Notes under the pieces: generated by a model
Seen by the model: only the letters and a program-made list of their open reading frames with translations
Databases searched by the model: none
Told to the model about the DNA's origin: nothing
NCBI RefSeq assembly: GCF_024172185.1
Contig: NZ_JAMZEC010000001.1
Coordinates: 6,727,001 to 6,791,000 of the forward strand
Length of the DNA: 64,000 bases
Direction of reading: 5' to 3'
DNA from: Nonomuraea roseoviolacea subsp. carminata
GTDB lineage: Bacteria > Actinomycetota > Actinomycetes > Streptosporangiales > Streptosporangiaceae
Translations under genes and position numbers: made by a program
In this document: positions 49,569 through 57,815 of the stretch, piece after piece
Numbering within the stretch: the first letter of the stretch is position 1
Layout: each line of letters begins with the position of its first letter

Positions 49569-49709
49569 ATGAAGATCAACTTCCCCACCGCAACCCAACT
49601 CCGTGGCGACCTGACCAGCTTGATGCAGACGACGAGCAAGGACACCTGCTGGAGCGTCAAGCTGAAGGACAACGACGACCTCGAGCCCGCCGACGTCCAC
49701 GGCGCGTGA
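49569..49709 (+). CDS. putative RiPP precursor peptide 2
   Basis: The 46-residue peptide begins MKINFPTATQLRGDLTSL and ends with NDDLEPADVHGA like peptide 1. The region TSKDTCWSVKLKD holds Thr and Cys residues. The leader-like PTA-x-x-LRG motif (residues 6-13) is kept in both. The gene copy includes the upstream stem-loop and the first bases after the stop, showing duplication of a whole unit with a period of 295 bp. The YcaO start lies 22 bp downstream. Confidence 0.84.
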   Translation: MKINFPTATQLRGDLTSLMQTTSKDTCWSVKLKDNDDLEPADVHGA

Positions 49710-49731
49710 CGGTTCGGCGTGAGGGTGTAGA

Positions 49732-50955
49732 TTGAGCCGCCCCACCACTGTCGACCAGGCCGACGGCGGCATGGCGGACAACCTGTCGGGCGGGAACGGG
49801 GTGCTCGCGCGCCCCGTTCCCGCTCCCGGCGACACCCGCAAGGTCTGCCTGTCCGGCACTCACCGCGTCCTGACCCCCGCGGAGACGCTGCGCCGGATCC
49901 GGCCGCTGTTCCCGGTCGTCGGCATCACCCGGATCGCCGACGTCACCTGGCTCGACGAGATCGGCATACCGGTCCACCAGGCCGTCCGCCCGAACTCCCG
50001 GACGGTGTCGGTGAGCCAGGGCAAGGGCCTCACCCACGACCTCGCCAAGGTCTCGGCCGCCATGGAGTCGATCGAGTCCTGGCACGCCGAGCGCGTCGAT
50101 CCCGGCGAGACGACCGCGACCGTCGCCGACATGGAACGCGCGTGCGGCTACCGCGTCCGCGAGCTGGCCCCGGAACCCCGCCACCACCTCTGGCCGGGCC
50201 TGGAGCTCGAATGGACCAGGGCGAGCCGCCTGGACGACGGAACGGACACCTTCCTGCCGACCGACCTGCTGCGCCTGGACGGCCGGGTGCGCGACACCTG
50301 GATGCCGCCCCTGTTCGCCCAGAACAGCAACGGGCTCGCCAGCGGCAACACCTTCGCCGAGGCGGCGCTCCACGGCCTGTACGAGGTCATCGAACGCGAC
50401 TGCCTGGCCCGCGCCGCGACGGGCCCGTCGCCGGCCCTGGACCTGGGCACCGTGGACGGCCCGGCCCGGGAGCCGCTGGACCTCATGGCCGCGGCCGCGG
50501 TGGAGGTCCGGGTCGAGGTGCTGCCCTCGCCCACGGGGCTCGCCTGCTTCCTGGCCACGATCTGGAGCGAGGAGTTCCCGGTGCCCTTCGCCGGGGCGGG
50601 CGCTCACCTGGACCGTGACGTCGCGTTGTGCCGCGCCCTGACCGAAGCCGCGCAGTCACGCGTCACCCAGATCGCCGGGGCGCGGGACGACCTCACCACG
50701 GGCGCCTACCGGCGCGCCGTCTCCAGCGGCTCCGCGCGTCCCGAACCGCTCCCGGAGGCCGTCCGGCTCACCTACGACGAGATCGCCTCCGTCCGCAACG
50801 AAACCCTCGCGGAGGACCTGCGCGCCACGGTCGGCGGCGTCCTCGCGCTGACCGGGCGGTCTCCGCTGGTCGCCGACCACACCAGGCCCGACCTCGGCAT
50901 CCCGGTGGTACGAGTGGTCTGCCCGGGCCTCCTCTGCGAACCGGCGTTCATGTGA
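49732..50955 (+). CDS. YcaO-domain protein
   Basis: The 407-residue protein has the YcaO ATP-binding signatures: GKGLTHDLAKVSAAMESIES, the NSNGLASGNTFAEAALHGLY segment and EVIERDCLARA with conserved Glu and Arg. YcaO enzymes phosphorylate backbone amides to form azolines or, with TfuA partners, thioamides. It lacks the proline-rich C-terminus of azoline-forming YcaOs and no E1-like cyclodehydratase partner gene is present; with the adjacent tfuA this favours thioamidation. The start is TTG 49732 with GAGGG upstream; ATG 49771 is the alternative. Confidence 0.9.
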   Translation: MSRPTTVDQADGGMADNLSGGNGVLARPVPAPGDTRKVCLSGTHRVLTPAETLRRIRPLFPVVGITRIADVTWLDEIGIPVHQAVRPNSRTVSVSQGKGLTHDLAKVSAAMESIESWHAERVDPGETTATVADMERACGYRVRELAPEPRHHLWPGLELEWTRASRLDDGTDTFLPTDLLRLDGRVRDTWMPPLFAQNSNGLASGNTFAEAALHGLYEVIERDCLARAATGPSPALDLGTVDGPAREPLDLMAAAAVEVRVEVLPSPTGLACFLATIWSEEFPVPFAGAGAHLDRDVALCRALTEAAQSRVTQIAGARDDLTTGAYRRAVSSGSARPEPLPEAVRLTYDEIASVRNETLAEDLRATVGGVLALTGRSPLVADHTRPDLGIPVVRVVCPGLLCEPAFM

Positions 50956-52349
50956 TGAACCGGTACCTCTTCGTCGGCCCCAGCCTGCCGGAGGCCGCCG
51001 ACCTGCTCGCGGCGGACGGCATCACCGTCCTCCCGCCGGTGGCGGCGGGAGACCTGCTGAACCTCGCGCCCCGGCGGGGAGACGTCGTCGGCGTCATCGA
51101 CGGCTACTTCCGCCAGACCCGCGCCGTCCGGCACAAGGAGATCCTGTCGCTCCTCCAGGCGGGCGTGACGGTCCTCGGCGCCGCCAGCATGGGCGCCCTG
51201 CGCGCGGCCGAACTCGACACCTTCGGCATGCTCGGCGTGGGACGCGTCTACCGCGACTACGCGGAAGGCCGGCTGACGGCCGACGACGAGGTGGCCCTCC
51301 TGCACGGTCCTGCCGAGGAAGGCTACCGGCCGATCTCCGAGGCCCTCGTCAACATCCGCGCGACCCTGAGCCTGTGCGTCGAGGAAGGGATCCTGGACGA
51401 GCCCGCCGCCGGTCGTCTCGTCGCCGCGCTGGCCCGGCGGCCGTACCGCCTGCGCTCCTACCCGGAACTCGTCCGGCTCGCCCGCGAGTCCGGCGTACCG
51501 GACGCGAAGGCCGAAGCGCTGCGGCGGCTGTGCGCGACCCGGGCCGTCAACGTCAAACGCGAGGACGCGCTGCACCTGGTCCACAGACTGCGCACGCTCC
51601 AGGAAGGCCCCGCGGACGCCGCCGAGCACCCCGCGCCCGGCTTCACCATGGCGCCCACCGTCTACGTGCACCGCTGGCGGCTGGGAGCCCGCGGCCTCGA
51701 CACCGAGGACGGCCGGGTCGCCGAGATGAGCGTCCTGCGGATGTGCCAGCTCTTCGCCCGCGACTACCCGGACTTCCACCGAAACCTGGTCTTCGCCCAC
51801 CTGGCCCGGGAATGCGCCGCCCGCTGCCGGAGCGGGCGCACGGAGGCGACCCTCGACGGGGCGCTGGAGCACGCGCGGCACCGCAACGTCATCCCGGACC
51901 CGCGAACGGCCGAGCCCGGGGAGCTGGGCTTCCTCGACCTGTGGCTGACCCCGGCGGAGCGGGCCTCGCGCCCGGTGAGGGACCAGCTCGGCACCTTCCT
52001 GGTGCGCAGCTTCCAGCTGACGCCCGGAGTCGCCGCGGACGGCCCGGCCCTGGACGCGCTGCGCCGGCGACCCGTCGCCGCGGCGGCGGCGACGCTGGTC
52101 AACGCCGCGAGGTCGGTGAACGAGCACGCGCGGCGGACCGAGTCCACCTTCGACATCCACAGCCTGTCGGCGGACCGGGTGCTGGCCCACATCGGCGAAC
52201 GCTGGGGCGCCGAACCCGAAGCTCTGGAGCTGCACGCGCTGGACCGGGGGATGGGCTCCCGGGACGTCCTGCTCGCCGCGGCCCGGCCGTTCTACCTCCT
52301 GTCGCGGTACAACCCGGACCTGGTGGATCTGCACATCGCACGGCAATAG
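50955..52349 (+). CDS. TfuA-domain protein
   Basis: The 464-residue protein starts with the TfuA core: YLFVGPSLP, LLNLAPRRGDVVGVIDGYFR, VRHKEILSLLQAGVTVLGAA SMGALRAAEL. TfuA partners YcaO, possibly recruiting the sulfur donor, in thioamide formation (known for archaeal McrA and thioamide RiPPs). Beyond the ~210-residue core there is a 250-residue C-terminal extension of unknown role (FDIHSLSADRVLAHIGERWG). The start overlaps the YcaO stop by one base (TGATG). Confidence 0.9.
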   Translation: MNRYLFVGPSLPEAADLLAADGITVLPPVAAGDLLNLAPRRGDVVGVIDGYFRQTRAVRHKEILSLLQAGVTVLGAASMGALRAAELDTFGMLGVGRVYRDYAEGRLTADDEVALLHGPAEEGYRPISEALVNIRATLSLCVEEGILDEPAAGRLVAALARRPYRLRSYPELVRLARESGVPDAKAEALRRLCATRAVNVKREDALHLVHRLRTLQEGPADAAEHPAPGFTMAPTVYVHRWRLGARGLDTEDGRVAEMSVLRMCQLFARDYPDFHRNLVFAHLARECAARCRSGRTEATLDGALEHARHRNVIPDPRTAEPGELGFLDLWLTPAERASRPVRDQLGTFLVRSFQLTPGVAADGPALDALRRRPVAAAAATLVNAARSVNEHARRTESTFDIHSLSADRVLAHIGERWGAEPEALELHALDRGMGSRDVLLAAARPFYLLSRYNPDLVDLHIARQ

Positions 52350-52427
52350 TGAACTTTTGTGCCGAACGGGATGAACATCCCCGATGAGGTCTCGGCCGGA
52401 GAACCCTCACCTGTCTAGTTTTGTCGC

Positions 52428-55400
52428 GTGTCAAAGACTATGGATCGCATCTTACGCGCCGCCCGGGTGATGGCGGTGTTCGTGACGGCGCTGGGCGCGA
52501 CGCTCGGCATCTCCGCAGGCCCCGCGTCCGCCCACCTGACCCGTGACCATGCCGAACTGGTCGTGAGCACCGGTGGGGACATGGCAAGCGGTCGCTTGGT
52601 TGTGCACAGAGATGTCGTGGCCCCTGAGCGCGCCGGTGCCTGGGCGAGCGAACTGCTGAGCGGCGGCTGCCCGGTCAGCGCGCACGGGGTGGCCGGTGAC
52701 GGCGGCGGCCTGCCCGGCGGCGTGGTCGTCGAACTCGCCTGGTCGTGCCCCGTGGGCAGTTTGGATCTGGGCGCGCTGATGCGCGCGGGCGGGCTGTCGC
52801 AGATCGTGGCCGAGTTCGACGGCGTGACGTCGAACGTGACGGACGCGTTTCCGGTCGTCGACGCGACCGGCTCGCACGCGCCGCGCTCGCCGTGGCCGCC
52901 GCCGTCCCTCGTGGCGATTCTGCTCGGGGCCGTCCTGGCCGTCACCGCGGTGCTGTGGTCGCGCCGCCGTACAGGATGGCTGGGTGTCGTGGCGGCAGGG
53001 GTCGTGATCGCGGTGCTCGCGCCGGGCACCGCGCAGGCCGCCGTGGACGACCCCCCGACCACCACGTCGCCGAGCGCTGCCGCCGGCGGCACGCTGGAGC
53101 TCACCACCGTCGATCCGAAGATCGGCGATCCGCTCACGTTCCGCTACACCACCGACAAGCCGGGCTCCCGTAACTGGGTGGGCGTGTACGGCCCGGACGA
53201 CAAGCCCGGCGACGTCGCGTCGAAGACCTGGGTGTACGCGCCGCTCGCCGCGGGCACCGTCACGCTCCCCAGCGGCGCTCTCGGAGAGGGCACCTGGAAG
53301 GCGTACTTCCTGGCCGACGACGGCTACGACCCGCTGGGCCGGCCGGTCACGTTCACCCTCGCCGGCCGCGGCGCCGACCGCACGACCGTCGAAGGGACGG
53401 TCTTCGCCGACGAGGACCGTGACGGCGTCAAGGACGCCGGTGAGAAGGGCGTGCCGGGCGTGTCCGTCACCGATGGCGAGGTGTGGGCGACCACCGGCGC
53501 CGACGGCGGCTACTCGATGACCGTCGATCGCAACCGCAGGGAGACCGACCTCGTCAGCATCGTCTCGCCGGACGGTTACACCCCTGTGCTGCGCGACGAC
53601 TACGTGCCGGCGTTCTTCCGCGAGCTGCCCGCTGGACAGGGACCGCTGAAGGGGCTCGACTTCGCGCTGCGTCCCGACGCCAACGCGAAGAACCCCCAAG
53701 AGAAGTGGCTGATGGTCTCCGACGTCGAGGTGAGCAACCGCTCCGACGCCGAGGCCAGGAACACCCTGCCCCGCTGGCAGGGGCAGGTCGAGGCGATGTC
53801 CGAGGTGCGGGGCGCCACGCTCACCATGACCACCGGCGACCTCACGGTGAGCGACTACGCCGCAGAGCCGCGCCGTCAGGGCGGCTACGACATCCTGCGC
53901 GAGGGCCTGCGCAAGGGCAGGCTCGGCCATCCGTACTATCCGGTCATCGGCAACCACGACATCGGCGGCACCGCGACCTCCGCCGGCTACGGCGGCAGCC
54001 TGGAGTACTGGCGCAGGAACATGGGCCCCGAGTGGTACAGCTTCGACCGTGGCGGGCGCCACGTCGTGGTGCTGGAGGACAACTACGACTCCAGCGGTCT
54101 TGGCCCGCAGCTCGCGTGGCTGCGTGAGGACCTGCGCAGGCACGCGGTGGGCAAGCAGGTGCTGGTCTTCGCGCACCGCTCGCTGTTCACCAAGTGGGGT
54201 CCCGGCGCCGGCATGCAGCCGACCGTCGACGAGCTGGCCAAGTACGACGTGCGGATGTTCGCGGCGGGCCACAACCAGCAGGCCGAGTACCGGCGCGGCG
54301 CCTTCGCCAGGTCGGTGGAGGTCAACAACATGGGCGTGTACGGCATCGACTCCGCCAGGCCCGACTACAAGATCCTCGACTTCTCCGGCATCACCGACGA
54401 CCCGGGCACCAAGGAGAACGAGGACACCGGCTACATCGCGGGCACCCACCGCCAGTTCGAGGTCGACGACGACGTCGCGCTGGTCAGCCCGGGCGAGGGC
54501 AGCGTCCACGGCATGAAGGCCGGCGTCCCGGTCGAGCTGTACGCCGAGGACGACGGCCGCACCCCGGCCACCGCCGCGCTGACCGTCCGCGCCAAGAACG
54601 GCAGGGTGGTCTGGCATGACGATCGCATGCGGTTCGGCCGGGAGACCAAGCCCACGGGCCAGGTCAACTGCTACGCCCCGCCCGGCGGCAAGGCGGAGCC
54701 GTGCCCCAAGGCGCACATCTCGTGGACCAGGGTGAGCTCCCGCGTCGCCGGCCTGCACCCGGGCACCTACACGGCGGAGATGGTCGCGGTCGACACAGCG
54801 GGCAAGGCTTGGCCGACGGTCAAGAACACCTTCCAGGTGCTCGCCGACGCCCGCATCGACCAGCCCGAGCTGGGCCAGGACTGGACCAGGCAGGGCGGCG
54901 ACGAGGAGTCCCGTTCGTCGGCCGAGGACGACCCGGGCGCCAGGCTCGGCCTGCGCTGGGCGGCCAGCACCGGCGAGCAGTTCCACCTCAACGGCGCGGC
55001 CGTGTGGGACGGCAAGGTGATCGTCGCCTCGCAGGCGTTCGACTCGCCGTACAGCATGATGCTCGCCTACGACGCGCTGACCGGCGCTGAGGTGTGGCGG
55101 ACCTACCTGGACGGCGACGCCGAGTCCTTCCCGACCGTGCACGACGGCAAGGTCTACCTGACCACGGGTGTCGGCCGCGTCTACGCGCTCGACGCGCGCA
55201 CCGGCAAGGTGGACTGGGAGACGATCGACGACGAGCACGTCACCGGCTCGACCGTGCGCCGCTACGGCCGGGCCGGCGGACCGGTGAGCGTCTTCGACCT
55301 GCGCGACCGCTCCGTGGCGGTCTACCAGGCATGGGACACCGTGACGTGCCGCGACGCGAAGACCGGCGCCAAGCTGCCCGGCGGGTTCGGCGCACCCGTC

Positions 55401-56108
55401 GCCTGGGGCGAGTTCCACAGTGTCGCCGTACGGCGGCCCGGCGCCACCACCGCCTACCTGCACTCGGGGTCCAGCCAGACGCTGATCGCGATGGACCTGA
55501 CCACCTGCAAGCAGTTGGCGTCGGTGGACACCGGAGGCGAACTGTTCACGCAGTCCTCGCCCGCCTTCACGGACACGCAGATGGTGACCGCCACCTCCTC
55601 CGGTGTACGCGGCCACGACCTGCAGGCGGGCGCGAAGGTGCTCTGGCAGGCCAAGCTCGGTACGACCAGCACCTGCGAGCCCGGGCCGCCTCCGGTGACC
55701 AGCCCGGCGACCAGGGGCGCCATGGCGTACGTGGCCACCGTCGACGGCGTCGTCAGGGCCTACGACACCGCCTCGGCGACCCCCGCCGAGCCGATCTGGG
55801 AGACCCCGCTGGGCTACCTGCCGGGTGAGAGCCCGATGGACGACAGGTGGCGGGTCGCGGCCGGATGCACGGCGGCCGGTCCCGGGTCCCCGGCGATGCA
55901 CATGCTGGCGACCGAGACCGTCGTCTACGCCACGACCTGGGACGGACGCGTGGTGGCGCTCGACCGGGCGAGCGGCCGCAAGCTGGCCGAGTACAACCTG
56001 GGCGCGGGCGTGGCCTCCGCGCTGTCGGTGAGCGGGGACATGCTCTACGCGCTGACCGACGACGGCTCGATCCACGCGCTCGCGACCACGAGGATCCGCG
56101 GTCAGTGA
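52428..56108 (+). CDS. very large secreted calcineurin-like phosphoesterase with PQQ/beta-propeller repeats
   Basis: The 1226-residue protein appears composite. Residues 1-35 are a signal peptide; to about 160 follows a small domain, a membrane helix (SLVAILLGAVLAVTAVLW) and a second signal-like segment (WLGVVAAGVVIAVLAPGTAQA, 183-203). Then come a MetallophosN-like domain with an SdrD-type turn (VFADEDRDGVKDAGEKGVPG), a phosphoesterase domain (430-620), its C-terminal domain and a PQQ-like propeller. Catalytic motifs are degenerate: DVE at 432 replaces DxH and GHN replaces GHxH, while GNHD (H510) is intact. The GTG lies 7 bp after CTAGTT, a leaderless start. Confidence 0.8.
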   Translation: MSKTMDRILRAARVMAVFVTALGATLGISAGPASAHLTRDHAELVVSTGGDMASGRLVVHRDVVAPERAGAWASELLSGGCPVSAHGVAGDGGGLPGGVVVELAWSCPVGSLDLGALMRAGGLSQIVAEFDGVTSNVTDAFPVVDATGSHAPRSPWPPPSLVAILLGAVLAVTAVLWSRRRTGWLGVVAAGVVIAVLAPGTAQAAVDDPPTTTSPSAAAGGTLELTTVDPKIGDPLTFRYTTDKPGSRNWVGVYGPDDKPGDVASKTWVYAPLAAGTVTLPSGALGEGTWKAYFLADDGYDPLGRPVTFTLAGRGADRTTVEGTVFADEDRDGVKDAGEKGVPGVSVTDGEVWATTGADGGYSMTVDRNRRETDLVSIVSPDGYTPVLRDDYVPAFFRELPAGQGPLKGLDFALRPDANAKNPQEKWLMVSDVEVSNRSDAEARNTLPRWQGQVEAMSEVRGATLTMTTGDLTVSDYAAEPRRQGGYDILREGLRKGRLGHPYYPVIGNHDIGGTATSAGYGGSLEYWRRNMGPEWYSFDRGGRHVVVLEDNYDSSGLGPQLAWLREDLRRHAVGKQVLVFAHRSLFTKWGPGAGMQPTVDELAKYDVRMFAAGHNQQAEYRRGAFARSVEVNNMGVYGIDSARPDYKILDFSGITDDPGTKENEDTGYIAGTHRQFEVDDDVALVSPGEGSVHGMKAGVPVELYAEDDGRTPATAALTVRAKNGRVVWHDDRMRFGRETKPTGQVNCYAPPGGKAEPCPKAHISWTRVSSRVAGLHPGTYTAEMVAVDTAGKAWPTVKNTFQVLADARIDQPELGQDWTRQGGDEESRSSAEDDPGARLGLRWAASTGEQFHLNGAAVWDGKVIVASQAFDSPYSMMLAYDALTGAEVWRTYLDGDAESFPTVHDGKVYLTTGVGRVYALDARTGKVDWETIDDEHVTGSTVRRYGRAGGPVSVFDLRDRSVAVYQAWDTVTCRDAKTGAKLPGGFGAPVAWGEFHSVAVRRPGATTAYLHSGSSQTLIAMDLTTCKQLASVDTGGELFTQSSPAFTDTQMVTATSSGVRGHDLQAGAKVLWQAKLGTTSTCEPGPPPVTSPATRGAMAYVATVDGVVRAYDTASATPAEPIWETPLGYLPGESPMDDRWRVAAGCTAAGPGSPAMHMLATETVVYATTWDGRVVALDRASGRKLAEYNLGAGVASALSVSGDMLYALTDDGSIHALATTRIRGQ

Positions 56109-57373
56109 TCGGGACCATGGCACGGGGTCTGGCGCGCCTGCTCGCGGTCGCGGGACTGGCGGCCCTGACCCTGCTGGGAGCGGCGGGCCCGGGGGCGGCA
56201 CACCCCTTCGGCCCGCCGCTCGCGGCGAAGGTGACCGCGCGCGATGACACGGTCGAGGTGACCTGGTCGGCCGCCGCCGACGACCTGGCGCGGCTCGCGC
56301 GGCCGGTGGGCGGCTATCTCGGTGAGCACATCGCGGTGTCGCAGGACGGGACGGCCTGTCGGCTGGAGGCGGTGCGGGATGTCGCCGCCTCCGGCGCGGT
56401 TCTCCGGTTCCGGTGCCCGGCCGCCGTCCGCGCCGTCACGCTCACCATCACCGCTCTCACCGACCTGGACCCGGCCTATCGGACGGTGTCCACGACGCCG
56501 AGCGGCGGAGGCGCCCTGCACACGGCGGCCTCGCCGGCGCACGTGCTGCGCTTCGACGGCACGGGGACCGCTTCCGGGCCACTCGACGGTACGGGGACCG
56601 CTCTGGAGCCGCCGGGCGGGTCCGCCCTGTGGACGGCCGAGCTGTCCTCCCTGGTGGACGGCGACGTGGTGCTGCCGCTGGCGCTTCTGGTCGCTCTGGT
56701 GGCCGGCGCGGCGCACGCCTGCGCACCTGGGCACGGCAAGACTCTGACGGCCGGTTACCTGGTGGGGGGCAACGGCAGGGCCCGGGACGCGGTGCTGCTG
56801 GGGGTGGTGGTGGCGGCCATGCACACCGTGTCGGTCGCCGTGCTGGCGGTCGGCTGGTGGCTCGCCATGGACGGCGCGCCCTCCCTGGCAGCGGTGACAC
56901 GGTGGCTGCAACTGGGAGGGGCGCTCGTCGTGCTCGGGGTCGGCGTCGGCCTCCTGCGCCGGCACGTCCGCCTCCGGTCCACCCACGGCCACGGTCACGG
57001 GCATGGGCACGGTCACGGTCACGGCCACGAGGACCTGAGGTCGTTGCTGACGTGGCGTGGCATCGTGATGATGGGCGCCTCCGGCGGGCTCCTGCCCTCG
57101 CCCTCGGCCTTCCTGCTCCTGCTCACCGGCTTGCTCACGGGAAGAGCCGGGCTCGCTCTCGCCATGGTGACGGCCTTCGGCGTGGGGATGGCGGGCACCC
57201 TGACAGGAGTCGGCATCGCCGTGCTGCGAGGCAGGAAAGCGTTGCTGAGCGTGGCGGGAACCCCGCGGCTACGGCGGTGGATCGGACGCCTGCCACTGAT
57301 CGCGGCGACCCTGGTGACAGCAGGCGGCCTGGCCGCCTCAGCCCTGGCAGCTGTGGCACTGGCTTCCCCCTGA
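56105..57373 (+). CDS. NicO-type nickel/cobalt transporter
   Basis: The 422-residue protein has a signal-like N-terminus (LLAVAGLAALTLLGAAGPGA), a ~180-residue extracellular domain and six membrane helices with the NicO motif AHACAPGHGKTLTAGYLVG and a His-rich cytosolic loop of eight HG-type repeats near 298-314 that would bind metal. This is the RcnA/HoxN-like superfamily with an N-terminal domain. GTG 56105 overlaps the previous stop (GTGA); ATG 56117 is an alternative. Confidence 0.85.
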   Translation: MIGTMARGLARLLAVAGLAALTLLGAAGPGAAHPFGPPLAAKVTARDDTVEVTWSAAADDLARLARPVGGYLGEHIAVSQDGTACRLEAVRDVAASGAVLRFRCPAAVRAVTLTITALTDLDPAYRTVSTTPSGGGALHTAASPAHVLRFDGTGTASGPLDGTGTALEPPGGSALWTAELSSLVDGDVVLPLALLVALVAGAAHACAPGHGKTLTAGYLVGGNGRARDAVLLGVVVAAMHTVSVAVLAVGWWLAMDGAPSLAAVTRWLQLGGALVVLGVGVGLLRRHVRLRSTHGHGHGHGHGHGHGHEDLRSLLTWRGIVMMGASGGLLPSPSAFLLLLTGLLTGRAGLALAMVTAFGVGMAGTLTGVGIAVLRGRKALLSVAGTPRLRRWIGRLPLIAATLVTAGGLAASALAAVALASP

Positions 57374-57393
57374 CGCCCGCCCCTGTGCAGGGT

Positions 57394-57483
57394 CACAAGG
57401 CAAGGTCCTCATCAGGGGCGCGCGTTCCACCCGCCCGAGCCTCGTCGTGCGAAGCTTCCCTCGGGGGAGGACCTTGCCTTGTG
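57394..57483. terminator. 17-bp perfect inverted repeat between convergent genes
   Basis: CACAAGGCAAGGTCCTC (57394-57410) is repeated in reverse at 57467-57483. The reverse-strand part resembles the left end of the dispersed repeat (AGGTCCTC, GCTTCGC, CTCGGGC), so this is probably a head-to-head pair of partial copies. It lies between the NicO gene and a small membrane-protein gene. Confidence 0.7.
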
Positions 57484-57490
57484 GCATGTG

Positions 57491-57712
57491 CTACGAGCGG
57501 GCGGGCGCGATGATCAGCGCGAGGCCGAGCACCGCCAGGGCGAGGTTGGCGAACAGCGGCTGGGCGGCCAGGATCTCCACGCGGGGCACGATCACCCGGT
57601 TGAAGAAGTTGAGGAACACCCCCATGAAGGGCTGGACGGCCAGATGGTCGATGGCGCCGCTGACGCCCTGGAGCAGCAGGATCAGACCGGTCACCTGGAT
57701 GGCTTTGCGCAT
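57491..57712 (-). CDS. small membrane protein, hypothetical
   Basis: The 73-residue protein has two membrane helices (AIQVTGLILLLQGVSGAIDH; FANLALAVLGLALIIAPA) joined by FLNFFNRVIVPRVEIL. I do not recognise it. Codon use and third-position GC fit a real gene. Confidence 0.6.
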   Translation of the reverse strand: MRKAIQVTGLILLLQGVSGAIDHLAVQPFMGVFLNFFNRVIVPRVEILAAQPLFANLALAVLGLALIIAPARS

Positions 57713-57815
57713 GATCGGACACTATGACCCGGTCCTCTCCCGGCGGATCGGTCATCGGGAGGGGGCCGGGCGACTTTCGTAGAGGATGCCTTCCGGTGGG
57801 GCCGCGGATGCGCTC

